A program made the position numbers and the translations under genes. DNA of 37,856 nucleotides from Flavobacteriaceae bacterium. Lineage in GTDB: Bacteria; Bacteroidota; Bacteroidia; Flavobacteriales; Flavobacteriaceae. Of the stretch, positions 7,654 to 17,510 are shown in pieces. Every line of letters begins with the position of its first letter. Position 1 is the first letter of the stretch. The stretch covers positions 1 to 37,856 of the forward strand of contig CANBOV010000022.1 of assembly GCA_947371275.1 (NCBI GenBank). Reading direction: 5' to 3'. Under the pieces are notes generated by a model. That model saw only the letters and a program-made list of their open reading frames with translations, was not told where the DNA came from and did not search any database.

Positions 7654-8727
7654 ATGGCAAAATTTCACAGCATTACCGTTGCAGATATCTACAAAGAAAC
7701 CAAGGATTGTTCCGTAGTAACTTTTGATATTCCAAAAGAACTCCAATCCGAATTCCAATACAAACAAGGGCAGCATTTAACCCTTCGAACCCACATCAAC
7801 GGAAACGACGTGCGCCGTTCCTATTCTTTGTGTTCTTGTCCTTTAGACCATAAATGGCAAGTAGCTGTAAAGAAAATTACCGAAGGTATATTCTCGACCT
7901 TCGTAAACGATTCCTTGAAAAAAGGAGATGTCTTAGATGTAATGCCACCCAACGGGACTTTCTTCACTGAAGTTAATCCAACAATCGCTAAAAACTATAT
8001 CGCTTTTGCAGCGGGCAGTGGGATTACACCCATACTATCAATCATCAAGACGCATCTTGCAGCCGAACCTAATAGTACCTTTAAATTATTTTATTTAAAC
8101 GGTACTGTAAAATCAATTATCTTTAAAGAAGAAATAGAACAACTCAAAAACAAGTATTTTAACCGTTTCGAAATTTTCTATTTCCTAACCAAAGAACATC
8201 GTGTTTCTGAACTTTTCAACGGTAGATTTACATCTGAAAAGATCGAAGTGCTTACCGATAAAATCATTGATGTAGCTACAACTGATGAATGTTTTATCTG
8301 CGGACCCGAAGAAATGATTTTTTTGCTGCGCGATGCATTACAAGCCAAAGGACTAGCGAAAGATAAAATCCATTACGAATTATTCAATACCGGTCTTACC
8401 GAAGAAGATAAACAACGTATCAGCAAGATCGTAGAGAAAAAAGTAGAAGGAACCGAAGTAACTATTATCGATGGCGGTAAAGAATTCCACTTCGTCATGG
8501 GGGAAGATTTCGATAACCTGCTCGATGGAGCCATAGCAGCAGGCGCCGATTTGCCCTATGCTTGTAAAGGAGGCGTTTGTAGCACCTGTCGTTGCAAAGT
8601 AGTCGACGGTTCCGTAGAAATGAAATTAAACTATTCGTTAGAAGCTGACGAATTAGCCAAGAATTATGTATTAAGCTGTCAAGCCGTTCCAACCTCCAAA
8701 AAAGTGGTGGTCGATTTCGGATTGTAA
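7654..8727 (+). CDS. paaE: Phenylacetyl-CoA epoxidase reductase subunit PaaE
   Basis: This 357-residue protein passes electrons from NAD(P)H through FAD and a 2Fe-2S centre to the PaaA di-iron site. The FAD-binding domain (about 1-105) carries RRSYSLCS. The NAD(P) domain (about 110-235) has GSGITP and CGPEEM. The plant-type ferredoxin domain (about 265-357) has cluster ligands C304, C309, C312 and C342. Length and domain order are as in E. coli PaaE (FNR-like reductase then ferredoxin). It is the first gene of the unit, directly after the candidate promoter and operator; paaA follows after 31 bp. Confidence 0.96.
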   Translation: MAKFHSITVADIYKETKDCSVVTFDIPKELQSEFQYKQGQHLTLRTHINGNDVRRSYSLCSCPLDHKWQVAVKKITEGIFSTFVNDSLKKGDVLDVMPPNGTFFTEVNPTIAKNYIAFAAGSGITPILSIIKTHLAAEPNSTFKLFYLNGTVKSIIFKEEIEQLKNKYFNRFEIFYFLTKEHRVSELFNGRFTSEKIEVLTDKIIDVATTDECFICGPEEMIFLLRDALQAKGLAKDKIHYELFNTGLTEEDKQRISKIVEKKVEGTEVTIIDGGKEFHFVMGEDFDNLLDGAIAAGADLPYACKGGVCSTCRCKVVDGSVEMKLNYSLEADELAKNYVLSCQAVPTSKKVVVDFGL

Positions 8728-8758
8728 ACCATAAACTGAATCTAATAACAAAAAAGTT

Positions 8759-9715
8759 ATGTCAGAACAAGAAGTTAAAAACTTAGAAGCAATGTTCGAA
8801 GCGCGTATTGCAAGAGATGAAAAGATCGAACCCAAAGAATGGATGCCCGAGAAGTATCGCAAAACACATATTCGCCAAATATCACAACACGCGCATTCCG
8901 AAATCGTAGGGATGTTGCCGGAAGGAAATTGGGTAACTCGTGCTCCTTCGCTTAGAAGAAAAGTTGCCCTGCTAGCCAAAATTCAAGACGAAGGGGGACA
9001 TGGCTTGTATTTATATAGCGCCGCAGAAACCCTAGGTATTTCCCGTGACGAATTAATAAACCAATTGCATTCAGGGGAAGCTAAATACTCCAGTATTTTT
9101 AATTATCCTGCCGTAACTTGGGCCGATATGGGAGCCGTCGGTTGGCTAGTAGATGGTGCCGCTATCATGAATCAAGTGGCTCTTATGGGTACCTCCTATG
9201 GCCCTTATGCACGTGCCATGGTGCGCATTTGTAAGGAAGAAAGTTTCCACCAAAGACAAGGCTACGAAATATTACTGACCCTTTGTAATGGAACCCCCGA
9301 ACAAAAAGCAATGGCACAAGATGCCTTAAACCGTTGGTGGTGGCCTTCTTTAATGATGTTCGGCCCGCTAGACGCTGAATCTCCCAATACAGAACAATCG
9401 GTAAAATGGAAATTAAAACGCAAAACCAATGACGAGCTACGCCAACAATTCGTTGACCAAACCGTGCCACAAGCCCATATTTTAGGGCTAACCGTTCCAG
9501 ATCCCGATTTAAAATGGAACGAAGAAACCAAACGTTACGATTGGGGACAAATCGATTGGAATGAGTTTTGGCAAGTGGTGAAAGGTCACGGTCCGTGCAA
9601 TAAACAACGTATCGATGCCCGTGTTAAAGCCCATGAAGAGGGAAAATGGGTGCGCGATGCCGCCATGGCCTACGCCGAAAAACAAGCAAGCAAAGAAATA
9701 AAAAAAGCAATATAA
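8759..9715 (+). CDS. paaA: Phenylacetyl-CoA epoxidase catalytic subunit PaaA
   Basis: This 318-residue ferritin-like monooxygenase subunit forms the 1,2-epoxide on the CoA-activated phenyl ring using O2. The di-iron site is readable: E48, the ExxH pair E78/H81 (in [10 protein letters not shown]) and the ExxH pair E161/H164 (in [11 protein letters not shown]). Length and motifs match the family closely. It is followed by paaB after a 76-bp spacer unusually rich in 7-base repeats. Confidence 0.97.
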   Translation: MSEQEVKNLEAMFEARIARDEKIEPKEWMPEKYRKTHIRQISQHAHSEIVGMLPEGNWVTRAPSLRRKVALLAKIQDEGGHGLYLYSAAETLGISRDELINQLHSGEAKYSSIFNYPAVTWADMGAVGWLVDGAAIMNQVALMGTSYGPYARAMVRICKEESFHQRQGYEILLTLCNGTPEQKAMAQDALNRWWWPSLMMFGPLDAESPNTEQSVKWKLKRKTNDELRQQFVDQTVPQAHILGLTVPDPDLKWNEETKRYDWGQIDWNEFWQVVKGHGPCNKQRIDARVKAHEEGKWVRDAAMAYAEKQASKEIKKAI

Positions 9716-9720
9716 TAACA

Positions 9721-9787
9721 GTCAATTGTCAATTGTCAAAAATCTTACCAACTTTCGACCTTCGACTTTCGACCTTTAGACTCTATA
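9721..9787 (+). repeat. Heptanucleotide repeat array between paaA and paaB
   Basis: The spacer holds GTCAATT twice and GTCAAAA in register (9721-9741), a 10-base gap, then CTTTCGA, CCTTCGA, CTTTCGA, CCTTTAG (9752-9779). GTC-leading units on the left and GAC-containing units on the right give a loosely palindromic layout like that of the array at 18271-18333. Confidence 0.75.
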
Positions 9788-9791
9788 AATT

Positions 9792-10073
9792 ATGAAAAAC
9801 TGGCCACTTTGGGAAGTATTTATAAGAAGTAAAAATGGATTAGAACACCGTCATTGCGGCTCACTTCATGCAAGCGATGCTACTATGGCATTAGAAAATG
9901 CTCGTGATGTATACACTCGCCGTATGGAGGGTGTTAGCATATGGGTGGTGCCTTCAAGCCAAATTACAGCCTCCAATCCTGAAAACAATGGAGAAACTTT
10001 TGAACCAGCCATGGATAAGGCTTACCGTCATCCTACCTTTTATGAATTGCCCGACGAATTAAAACACATGTAA
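9792..10073 (+). CDS. paaB: Phenylacetyl-CoA epoxidase subunit PaaB
   Basis: This 93-residue protein matches the family size (about 95). Landmarks are WPLWEVFIRSKNG, HCGSLHASDATMALENARDVYTRR and a C-terminal TFYELPDE. PaaB is the small non-catalytic subunit that links the PaaA-PaaC assemblies of the oxygenase. paaC starts one base after its stop codon, consistent with tight stoichiometry. Confidence 0.96.
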   Translation: MKNWPLWEVFIRSKNGLEHRHCGSLHASDATMALENARDVYTRRMEGVSIWVVPSSQITASNPENNGETFEPAMDKAYRHPTFYELPDELKHM

Positions 10074-10074
10074 A

Positions 10075-10827
10075 ATGAACACCAATTTAATTCAATACCT
10101 ACTAGGAGTAGCCGATAATTCATTGATCCTAGGACAGCGTTTAGGAGAACTTTGCGGTCACGGTCCCAGCATAGAAACGGATATTGCTTTAACCAATATC
10201 TCCCTCGATTTATTAGGTCAAGTACGCAGCTATTATCAATACATTGCCCAATTACAAGAAGGTGATGCCACCGAAGATACTGTTGCTTTTTTACGCCTAG
10301 AAAGAGACTATAAAAATGTACTTTTAGTAGAACAACCCAATACTGATTTTGGCTACTCTATAGCCCGACAATTTTTATTTGATGTGTTCCACCTTGCACT
10401 ACTTAAAGAATTGCAAAACAGCAAGGACGAAAACATAGCGGCTATCGCCCAAAAAAGCATCAAAGAGGTATTATATCACACCCGTTTTTCCTCTGATTGG
10501 ATAAGACGTTTAGGGGATGGTACCGAAGACAGCCACAACCGTATTCAAACAGCAATCAATGATTTGTGGATTTACACCGATGAATTATTCCATCAAACTG
10601 AAGCAGATAAAGCAATGATAGCTGAAGGCATCGGAGTGGATGTAACGCTTTTAAAAGCGGCTTATTATCAAAAAGTAAGTGAGGTTTTAGAGGAATCCAC
10701 CTTGCAAACTCCCCAAATTGAATACTTCCAAAAAGGTGGTAAATTGGGGATTCATAGCGAACATATGGGCTACATATTAACCGAATTGCAATACATGCAA
10801 CGCACCTATCCAAACATGAATTGGTAA
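10075..10827 (+). CDS. paaC: Phenylacetyl-CoA epoxidase structural subunit PaaC
   Basis: This 250-residue ferritin-fold partner of PaaA is close in length to E. coli PaaC (248). Recognisable parts are LGQRLGELCGHGP, ALTNISLDLLGQVRSYY, the RLERDYKNVLLVEQPN block and the RFSSDWIRRLGDGT segment. In this family the subunit is structural and stabilises PaaA without a functional metal site. Its TAA stop overlaps the paaD ATG (TAATG), indicating translational coupling. Confidence 0.96.
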   Translation: MNTNLIQYLLGVADNSLILGQRLGELCGHGPSIETDIALTNISLDLLGQVRSYYQYIAQLQEGDATEDTVAFLRLERDYKNVLLVEQPNTDFGYSIARQFLFDVFHLALLKELQNSKDENIAAIAQKSIKEVLYHTRFSSDWIRRLGDGTEDSHNRIQTAINDLWIYTDELFHQTEADKAMIAEGIGVDVTLLKAAYYQKVSEVLEESTLQTPQIEYFQKGGKLGIHSEHMGYILTELQYMQRTYPNMNW

Positions 10828-11327
10828 TGACAACAGCCCAGTTGAATATAGATAAAGTACTTTACGAGATTTTAGAATCGGTTTCCGATCCAGAAATTCC
10901 AGTGCTTTCTATAGTGGAAATGGGAGTGGTACGTTCTGCCATCGTGAAGGACGGAATGGTTATAGTTGAAATTACACCCACCTACAGCGGATGCCCTGCA
11001 ATGGACGTTATAGGAGATGATATTAAAAGTGCATTTAAAGCCAATGGGTATGAAGCCAAAGTTGACCTAATTCTATCACCTGCGTGGACAACCGACTGGA
11101 TTACAAGAAAAGGCAGAACAGCCCTAGAAAAATACGGGATCGCTTCGCCCTTAGACGCAATAGCTGACAAAGAAGCCTTATTGGGAAATAAAAAATTAGT
11201 AAAATGTCCACAATGTGGTTCATTAAATACTAAATTAGTAAGTCAATTTGGGTCAACAGCTTGTAAAGCATTTTTTCAATGCCAAGATTGTTTAGAACCC
11301 TTTGACTATTTTAAATGTTTAAAATAG
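10827..11327 (+). CDS. paaD: PaaD, MIP18/DUF59-type accessory protein of the epoxidase
   Basis: This 166-residue protein starts at the ATG overlapping the paaC stop; an upstream in-frame TTG at 10821 is less likely. The N-terminal MIP18/DUF59 domain contains SVSDPEIPVLSIVEMGVV and TPTYSGCPAMD. The C-terminal zinc- or iron-sulfur-ribbon has C127, C130, C152 and C155, with additional C146 and C164. PaaD is required for the oxygenase in vivo but is not part of the reconstituted complex; a role in Fe-S or di-iron centre assembly is the usual proposal. E. coli PaaD is about the same length. Confidence 0.94.
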   Translation: MTTAQLNIDKVLYEILESVSDPEIPVLSIVEMGVVRSAIVKDGMVIVEITPTYSGCPAMDVIGDDIKSAFKANGYEAKVDLILSPAWTTDWITRKGRTALEKYGIASPLDAIADKEALLGNKKLVKCPQCGSLNTKLVSQFGSTACKAFFQCQDCLEPFDYFKCLK

Positions 11328-11354
11328 ACCATTAGGTTAAAAATTATAATAGGT

Positions 11355-12137
11355 ATGAGCAATTCAATTGAGTTAAAAATTGAAAACAATGTGGCATGGG
11401 TATATCTCAATCGCCCAGAAGTTTTCAATAGTTTCAACCGCGAAATGGCTTTGGCTTTACAAACCGTTTTAGATAATTGTAAAGTAAATCCAACAGTAAG
11501 AGCCATCGTAATTACTGGAAACGGAAAAGCATTTTGTGCTGGTCAAGATTTAAAAGAAGTAACCGACTCCGAATTGAACCCTGGTTTCCGTAGAATTTTG
11601 GAAGAACATTATAATCCTATTATTCAAAAAATCAGAACTATTGAAAAACCCATAGTGGCAGCGGTAAACGGTGTCGCTGCAGGTGCAGGTGCTAATATTG
11701 CATTGGCTTGTGATATCGTAGTAGCAACAGAACACGCAAGTTTTATTCAAGCCTTCAGCAAGATTGGTTTGATTCCAGATAGCGCAGGAACCTTTATTTT
11801 GCCAAGACTCGTAGGTCTCCAAAAAGCATCGGCTTTAATGATGTTAGGAGATAAAGTATCTGCGGCAGAAGCGCTTGCTATGGGATTAATTTATAAAGAA
11901 TATCCAACTTCAATGTTTGAGGAGGAAGTATCAGCCTTAGCTGCGACGCTGGCTTGTATGCCAACCAAAGCATTAGGGCTGACTAAAAGACTCCTTAATC
12001 AATCCTTGACCAATACGTTAGAACAACAATTAGCGCTAGAAAGTGAATTGCAAATTGAAGCTAGTGCGTCAAACGATTATAAAGAAGGTGTTACTGCTTT
12101 CGTAGAAAAAAGAAAACCTCAATTTAAAGGGAATTAA
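11355..12137 (+). CDS. paaG: 1,2-epoxyphenylacetyl-CoA isomerase PaaG (crotonase family)
   Basis: This 260-residue crotonase-fold protein isomerises the epoxide to the seven-membered oxepin-CoA and probably acts on later enoyl-CoA intermediates. Oxyanion-hole segments are GKAFCAGQDLKE and VNGVAAGAGAN. The GLIPDSAGT segment carries the catalytic Asp (D142) that distinguishes PaaG isomerases from hydratases, which have Glu residues instead. It is 27 bp after paaD and followed by a spacer hairpin. Confidence 0.94.
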   Translation: MSNSIELKIENNVAWVYLNRPEVFNSFNREMALALQTVLDNCKVNPTVRAIVITGNGKAFCAGQDLKEVTDSELNPGFRRILEEHYNPIIQKIRTIEKPIVAAVNGVAAGAGANIALACDIVVATEHASFIQAFSKIGLIPDSAGTFILPRLVGLQKASALMMLGDKVSAAEALAMGLIYKEYPTSMFEEEVSALAATLACMPTKALGLTKRLLNQSLTNTLEQQLALESELQIEASASNDYKEGVTAFVEKRKPQFKGN

Positions 12138-12143
12138 ATCAAC

Positions 12144-12171
12144 CTTCCTAAATTGTTGATAGTTTAGGAAG
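12144..12171 (+). repeat. Spacer hairpin between paaG and paaH
   Basis: CTTCCTAAA (12144-12152) and TTTAGGAAG (12163-12171) form a perfect 9-bp stem around a 10-base loop. No T-run follows, so termination is unlikely; RNA processing or stability is possible. Confidence 0.6.
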
Positions 12172-12188
12172 TTAATGAATATATAATT

Positions 12189-13337
12189 ATGAACGTAGCC
12201 GTAATAGGATCAGGGACGATGGGCAGTGGTATTGCCCAAGTGGCAGCAACAGCTGGATGTGAAGTGAAAATATATGACACTAATTTGGAAGCTCTTCATA
12301 AAAGTAAAATTAGTCTTGAGAATACGTTAACTAAATTACTTGAAAAAGAAAAGATTAGTGCTAAAGATAAATTTAGAATTGTTAATAATATAACGTATGT
12401 CCATGCTTTGGCCGATTTGTCTCATTCAGATTTGGTCATAGAAGCAATAGTTGAAAACCTTGAAGTGAAAAGGAAGTTATTCTCGGATTTAGAGAATTAT
12501 GTCTCCCCCGAAACTATAATTGCCTCTAATACATCCTCCCTATCAATAGCTTCCATTGCTGCTTCTTGTCAAAAACCAGAACGAGTCATTGGAATTCACT
12601 TTTTTAATCCAGCTCCTTTAATGCAATTGGTAGAAGTTATTCCTGCTGTGCAGACTAGTAATGAGGTGTTAAAAATTACATCGCAAACCATAGTCGAATG
12701 GAATAAAGTAGTGGCTGTTACTAAAGACACACCTGGATTCATTGTTAACCGTGTTGCTCGACCATTTTATAGTGAAAGTTTGAGAATATATGAAGAAGGG
12801 GTAGCTGATTTTGCTACCATAGATTGGAGTCTAAAAACATTAGGGGGTTTCCGAATGGGACCTTTTGAATTAATGGATTTCATAGGAAATGATGTTAATT
12901 ATACTGTAACCGAAACCGTATTCACTGCTTTTTATTTTGATCCAAGATTTAAACCTTCATTCACTCAAAAACGGTTGATGGAAGCAGGCTTTTATGGAAG
13001 AAAATCAGGAAGAGGCTTTTACAATTACAATCAAGAACTTCCACAACCCAAAGAAGATAGCCTTTTAGCAAAAGCTATTTTTGAAAGAGTTATAGTGATG
13101 CTCATAAACGAAGCAGCCGACGCCTTGTTTTTGAATGTAGCCTCAGCCAAAGATATCGACAATGCCATGACCAAAGGGGTAAATTATCCAAAAGGATTAT
13201 TGGCTTGGGCCGATGAATTAGGTATTCAATGGTGCGTTGATATGTTAGATGTCTTATATCATGAATACCACGAAGACCGTTACCGCTGTAGCGCTATTTT
13301 AAGACGTATGGCCACCAACAACCAAAACTTTTTTTAA
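12189..13337 (+). CDS. paaH: 3-hydroxyadipyl-CoA dehydrogenase PaaH
   Basis: This 382-residue 3-hydroxyacyl-CoA dehydrogenase oxidises 3-hydroxyadipyl-CoA with NAD+. The N-terminal Rossmann domain has GSGTMGSGIAQVAA. The active-site His lies in GIHFFNPAPLMQLVEV, and DTPGFIVNRV marks the domain junction. Two C-terminal helical parts follow, the second around LINEAADALFLNVASAKDID. At 382 residues it is shorter than E. coli PaaH (475) but keeps both C-terminal segments. The stop shares a base with the paaI ATG (TAATG). Confidence 0.93.
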   Translation: MNVAVIGSGTMGSGIAQVAATAGCEVKIYDTNLEALHKSKISLENTLTKLLEKEKISAKDKFRIVNNITYVHALADLSHSDLVIEAIVENLEVKRKLFSDLENYVSPETIIASNTSSLSIASIAASCQKPERVIGIHFFNPAPLMQLVEVIPAVQTSNEVLKITSQTIVEWNKVVAVTKDTPGFIVNRVARPFYSESLRIYEEGVADFATIDWSLKTLGGFRMGPFELMDFIGNDVNYTVTETVFTAFYFDPRFKPSFTQKRLMEAGFYGRKSGRGFYNYNQELPQPKEDSLLAKAIFERVIVMLINEAADALFLNVASAKDIDNAMTKGVNYPKGLLAWADELGIQWCVDMLDVLYHEYHEDRYRCSAILRRMATNNQNFF

Positions 13338-13741
13338 TGGAAGGAACTAAAATACCATTCAAAATGCTCTCCCTTGATCCCTATAGCCAATGGCTTGGAA
13401 TTGAAATTCTCGAGTGCGAACTCGGTAGGTGCAAAGTAGCCATGACTGTTAGAAAGGAAATGCTCAACAGTATGAATAAAGCTCATGGAGGAATAACTTA
13501 TTCATTAGCAGATACTGCATTTGGGTTTGCAGCCAATACCCATGGACGATATGCAGTTTCAATAGAAACTTCTATCAATCATATAGAGGCCGTGAACGAA
13601 GGGGATTATTTAGTGGCGGAGTCGGTCATTGAAAAAGTAAACAATAAACTCGGGTTTAACATAATAGAAGTGAAACGAGGAGACGAAATGGTAGCACTGT
13701 TTAAAGGGGTAGTATATCGTACCCAAAAAGAATGGGAGTAA
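13337..13741 (+). CDS. paaI: Hydroxyphenylacetyl-CoA thioesterase PaaI
   Basis: This 134-residue hot-dog-fold thioesterase has the family core AHGGITYSLADTAFGFAAN, with the catalytic Asp at D59 and upstream N47/H50. PaaI hydrolyses ring-hydroxylated or stalled CoA esters, preventing CoA being trapped when the pathway misfires. Its ATG overlaps the paaH stop by one base; paaJ begins 19 bp later. Confidence 0.92.
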   Translation: MEGTKIPFKMLSLDPYSQWLGIEILECELGRCKVAMTVRKEMLNSMNKAHGGITYSLADTAFGFAANTHGRYAVSIETSINHIEAVNEGDYLVAESVIEKVNNKLGFNIIEVKRGDEMVALFKGVVYRTQKEWE

Positions 13742-13760
13742 ATAATTCATAACGATTAAA

Positions 13761-14963
13761 ATGGAAGCATATATCATAGATGGAGTACGTACTCCAATAG
13801 GAAGTTACCAAGGAACTCTAGCATCGGTTCGTCCGGATGATTTAGGGGCCTTGGTAATTAAAACCGTAGTTGAAAAGAATCCTAACATACCAACAGCGGC
13901 TTATGATGATGTCATCATGGGTTGTGCTAATCAAGCTGGAGAAGACAACCGTAATGTGGCACGAATGTCGCTTTTATTGGCTGGTTTGCCGTATACGGTT
14001 CCGGGAGAAACAGTTAACCGTTTGTGTAGCTCCGGATTGTCTGCGATCATCAATGCAAGTCGGGCCATAAAAGCAGGTGATGGCCATTTGTTTATTGCAG
14101 GAGGAGTCGAAAACATGACCCGTGGACCTTTAGTAGTTTCAAAACCATCAGCGGCCTATGGTACTGATGCTAAAATGTATGATTCTAGTTTCGGTTGGCG
14201 TTTTGTTAATCCCAAAATGCAGGCGATGTATGGTACAGATGCGATGGGTCAAACCGCCGAGAACTTAGTTGATCATTACAATATATCTCGAGAAGATCAA
14301 GATGCTTTTGCCTTGCATAGTCAAATGAAGGCTACTGCAGCACAAGCGACAGGAAGATTAGCTAAAGAAATAGTGGAAGTAGCGATTCCACAACGTAAAG
14401 GCGAGCCGATTCAATTCTCAATCGATGAATTCGTTAAACCAAGTACTTCAATGGAGGGGTTAGCTAAGTTACGTCCCGCTTTCAAAAAAGACGGAAGCGT
14501 GACCGCTGGCAATTCATCGGGATTGAATGATGGCGCTGCCGCTACTATTATTGCATCAGATGAAGCTGTCAAAAAGTATAATCTAAATCCATTGGCCCGA
14601 ATTGTAAGTTCGGCCGTAGTAGGTGTAGAACCAAGCATTATGGGGATCGGCCCCGTTGAAGCTACTAAAAGCGCCTTAGAGAAAGCGGGTTTAACCCTAG
14701 ATCAAATGGATATTATTGAATTAAACGAGGCTTTCGCAGCACAAAGTATTGCTTGTATTCGTGCCTTAGGATTAAAAGATAATGATCCAAGAATCAATCC
14801 TAACGGAGGTTCAATAGCACTAGGACATCCATTAGGGGTCACGGGTGCTCGTATTGCCTATTCCGCCGCTTTAGAGTTAAAATTAACAGGAAAAAAGTAT
14901 GCCCTAATCACTATGTGTATCGGCGTAGGGCAAGGTTATGCCGCGATCATTGAAAGAGTTTAA
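13761..14963 (+). CDS. paaJ: 3-oxoadipyl-CoA/3-oxo-5,6-didehydrosuberyl-CoA thiolase PaaJ
   Basis: This 400-residue thiolase has the full catalytic set: nucleophile C89 in NRLCSSGLSAI, H356 in GHPLGVTGAR and C386 in MCIGVGQG. In the Paa route the enzyme acts twice, cleaving 3-oxo-5,6-dehydrosuberyl-CoA and then 3-oxoadipyl-CoA to give acetyl-CoA and succinyl-CoA. A biosynthetic acetoacetyl-CoA thiolase would look similar; the operon position favours PaaJ (PcaF-like). Confidence 0.93.
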   Translation: MEAYIIDGVRTPIGSYQGTLASVRPDDLGALVIKTVVEKNPNIPTAAYDDVIMGCANQAGEDNRNVARMSLLLAGLPYTVPGETVNRLCSSGLSAIINASRAIKAGDGHLFIAGGVENMTRGPLVVSKPSAAYGTDAKMYDSSFGWRFVNPKMQAMYGTDAMGQTAENLVDHYNISREDQDAFALHSQMKATAAQATGRLAKEIVEVAIPQRKGEPIQFSIDEFVKPSTSMEGLAKLRPAFKKDGSVTAGNSSGLNDGAAATIIASDEAVKKYNLNPLARIVSSAVVGVEPSIMGIGPVEATKSALEKAGLTLDQMDIIELNEAFAAQSIACIRALGLKDNDPRINPNGGSIALGHPLGVTGARIAYSAALELKLTGKKYALITMCIGVGQGYAAIIERV

Positions 14964-15006
14964 GTCTCGAAGGAAATACAATAGCAACTGAACTAAATTC
15001 AGCCAA

Positions 15007-17502
15007 ATGAATAAAACACAACATTACGTATTAGGAAAATGGACCTCAGCGACAGGAGAAGGAAAACCTTCGTTTGATGCGGTTACCGGTGAATTCATCG
15101 CCGAAACTTCGGTGGAAGGATTAGATATCCCAGCCATTTTGCATTACGGAAGAACTAAAGGAGGTGAAAAACTTCGCAAAATGACCTTCCAAGAACGCGG
15201 GAATATGATTAAAAGTTTGGCCATGTATTTGACCAAACGCAAGGAAGCGTTCTATGAAATCAGTTACAGAACTGGCGCTACTCGCGTCGATTCTTGGATT
15301 GATATCGAAGGGGGATTTGGTAATTTATATGCCAATGCGTCCTTAAGAAAGTTATTTCCAAACCAAACCTATCATGTAGAGGGCGATCCAATTGATTTGT
15401 CTAAAGGGGGACGTTTTATGGCCCACCATATTTTAGTTCCCAAAAAAGGGGTTGCTATACATATCAATGCGTTTAACTTTCCAATATGGGGTATGTTAGA
15501 GAAATGTGCCGTCAACTGGATGGCGGGAATGCCGGCGGTGGTATTGCCAGCACCTGTGACCGCTTATTTAACCGAAGCTGTGGTAAGAGAAATAATTGCA
15601 TCCAACATATTGCCTGAAGGGGCCTTACAATTGATTTGTGGCACTGCTAAAACTATATTTGATACCGTAGAAAGTCAGGACGTGATTACCTTCACGGGTT
15701 CTGCAACTACTGGAAGATTGCTTAAAGCACATCCTAGAATTATACAAGAAGCCGTTCCTTTCACTATGGAGGCCGACAGTTTGAATGCCTCTGTTTTGGG
15801 CGAAGATGCTGTTCCAGGAACACCAGAATTTGACTTATTCATCAACCAAGCTCGTAGCGAAATCACTGTAAAGGCAGGACAAAAATGTACTGCCATCCGT
15901 CGTATGATTGTGCCCGAAATATTGATGGATGAGGTCCAGTTGGCTTTAGGAAAAGCATTGGATAAAGTATCTATAGGAGATCCTAGATTAAAAGAAGTCC
16001 GCATGGGAGCTTTGGTCAGTAAAGAACAAGTAAACGTTTTGAAAGAAAGAGTTAAAGCATTATCTCAATCAGCCAATATCGTTTATGGTGATTTAGAAAA
16101 AACCAATCTAATTGGTGCTGATGAAAAAGGTGCTTTTGTGAGCCCAATTTTATTAAGAGAAGATCAACCCTTCCAAAATATAGCGATACATGAAACTGAG
16201 GCTTTTGGTCCCGTTTCTACAATTATGCCCTATAAAAACTTAGCGGAAGCTATTGAGTTAGCCCAAATGGGTAAAGGGTCGTTAGTGTCATCCATCGTAA
16301 CTCATTCAGATGCTATTGCTAAGGAATATGTAGTCAATGCAGCCTCACATCACGGAAGGATTTTAGTGTTGAATCGCGAAAATGCAAAACAAAGTACTGG
16401 ACATGGTTCGCCTTTACCATTATTAGTACATGGTGGTCCAGGTCGTGCAGGTGGTGGTGAAGAAATGGGAGGTGTTCGAGGTATTACACATTATATGCAA
16501 CGTTGTGCTATTCAAGGTTCTCCAACAACCTTAACTGAAATCACAGGTATCTATCAAGCCAATTCGGCCTATAAGGAAATTACACAGCATCCCTTCCAAT
16601 ATCATTGGGAAGATATCCAGCCGGGTATGTCTTTACGCACCCACAACCGAACCGTAACAGATACTGATATCATCAATTTTGCCAATATCACTTGGGATCA
16701 TTTCTATGCCCATACCGATATCACTTCTTTAGACGGAAGTATCTTTAAAAAAAGAACAGCTCATGGTTATTTCATTTTAGCTGCTGCAGCCGGTTTGTTT
16801 GTATACCCTAATAAAGGACCAGTAGCCGCAAATTATGGACTAGAGGAATGTCGTTTCTTGCGACCAATTTATCACAATGATACGGTCTATGTTCGTTTAA
16901 CATGTAAACAAAAAGTAGATAGAGATGTAGCCTCAGCGGAGCATCCTAGTGGTATTGTAAAATGGTTTGTTGAGGTGTTTGATACGAATGATGAACTAGT
17001 TGCTGTGGCTACTATCTTGACGATGGTACAAAAGAAACAGGAAGTATTTGTTGAAATGACGGATGCAAAAGTTATAGAATGTTTAAATAGATTGACCGAG
17101 GACAGTAAACCCATTTGGGGTATATTAACCCCGCAACATCTTTTAGAACATTTAGAGCACGGCTATAGGATACTTTCGGGAGAGGTACAAGATTTTGAAA
17201 TGGCAACTCCTGAAAAGTTATTAGATAAGGTACATAATTCCCTCTATAATTATGAAAAGTTCCCCAAAGGAACTGCTTTTCCAACCCTTAAAAAAGGAGA
17301 GGTGGAGGATTTAGTACATCCTGATTTTGTTAAAGCTAAAGAGAAGTTTTTGGAAGCAAGGGAAGTTTATAAAACCTTTTTCAAAGAAAACCCAGAAGCA
17401 ATAATGAAGAATATGGTATTTGGCGAATTAAACCGATATGAATCCTATTTATTAGAACGCAAACATTTGAACCATCATTTTGAACAATTTGGAATATTAT
17501 AA
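15007..17502 (+). CDS. paaZ: Oxepin-CoA hydrolase/dehydrogenase PaaZ with extra C-terminal DinB-like domain
   Basis: This 831-residue protein has three parts. An aldehyde dehydrogenase domain (about 1-510) carries E255 in [10 protein letters not shown] and nucleophile C294 in [12 protein letters not shown] MaoC-type hydratase domain (about 525-680) carries D564, H569 (WDHFYAH) and H586 (RTAHGYF). Together they open oxepin-CoA and oxidise the aldehyde to 3-oxo-5,6-dehydrosuberyl-CoA. A further 150 residues (about 682-831) are absent from E. coli PaaZ (681 residues). They contain [15 protein letters not shown] (H711, H715, H718) and a terminal [11 protein letters not shown] (H820, H823, H824), which resemble DUF1569/DinB-type proteins. 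That assignment is from motif recognition only. Confidence 0.93.
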   Translation: MNKTQHYVLGKWTSATGEGKPSFDAVTGEFIAETSVEGLDIPAILHYGRTKGGEKLRKMTFQERGNMIKSLAMYLTKRKEAFYEISYRTGATRVDSWIDIEGGFGNLYANASLRKLFPNQTYHVEGDPIDLSKGGRFMAHHILVPKKGVAIHINAFNFPIWGMLEKCAVNWMAGMPAVVLPAPVTAYLTEAVVREIIASNILPEGALQLICGTAKTIFDTVESQDVITFTGSATTGRLLKAHPRIIQEAVPFTMEADSLNASVLGEDAVPGTPEFDLFINQARSEITVKAGQKCTAIRRMIVPEILMDEVQLALGKALDKVSIGDPRLKEVRMGALVSKEQVNVLKERVKALSQSANIVYGDLEKTNLIGADEKGAFVSPILLREDQPFQNIAIHETEAFGPVSTIMPYKNLAEAIELAQMGKGSLVSSIVTHSDAIAKEYVVNAASHHGRILVLNRENAKQSTGHGSPLPLLVHGGPGRAGGGEEMGGVRGITHYMQRCAIQGSPTTLTEITGIYQANSAYKEITQHPFQYHWEDIQPGMSLRTHNRTVTDTDIINFANITWDHFYAHTDITSLDGSIFKKRTAHGYFILAAAAGLFVYPNKGPVAANYGLEECRFLRPIYHNDTVYVRLTCKQKVDRDVASAEHPSGIVKWFVEVFDTNDELVAVATILTMVQKKQEVFVEMTDAKVIECLNRLTEDSKPIWGILTPQHLLEHLEHGYRILSGEVQDFEMATPEKLLDKVHNSLYNYEKFPKGTAFPTLKKGEVEDLVHPDFVKAKEKFLEAREVYKTFFKENPEAIMKNMVFGELNRYESYLLERKHLNHHFEQFGIL

Positions 17503-17510
17503 TACAATTT

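Noticed and set aside
13870..14070. 66-codon open frame inside paaJ
   Set aside because: It is out of frame within a gene whose full thiolase motifs are present.
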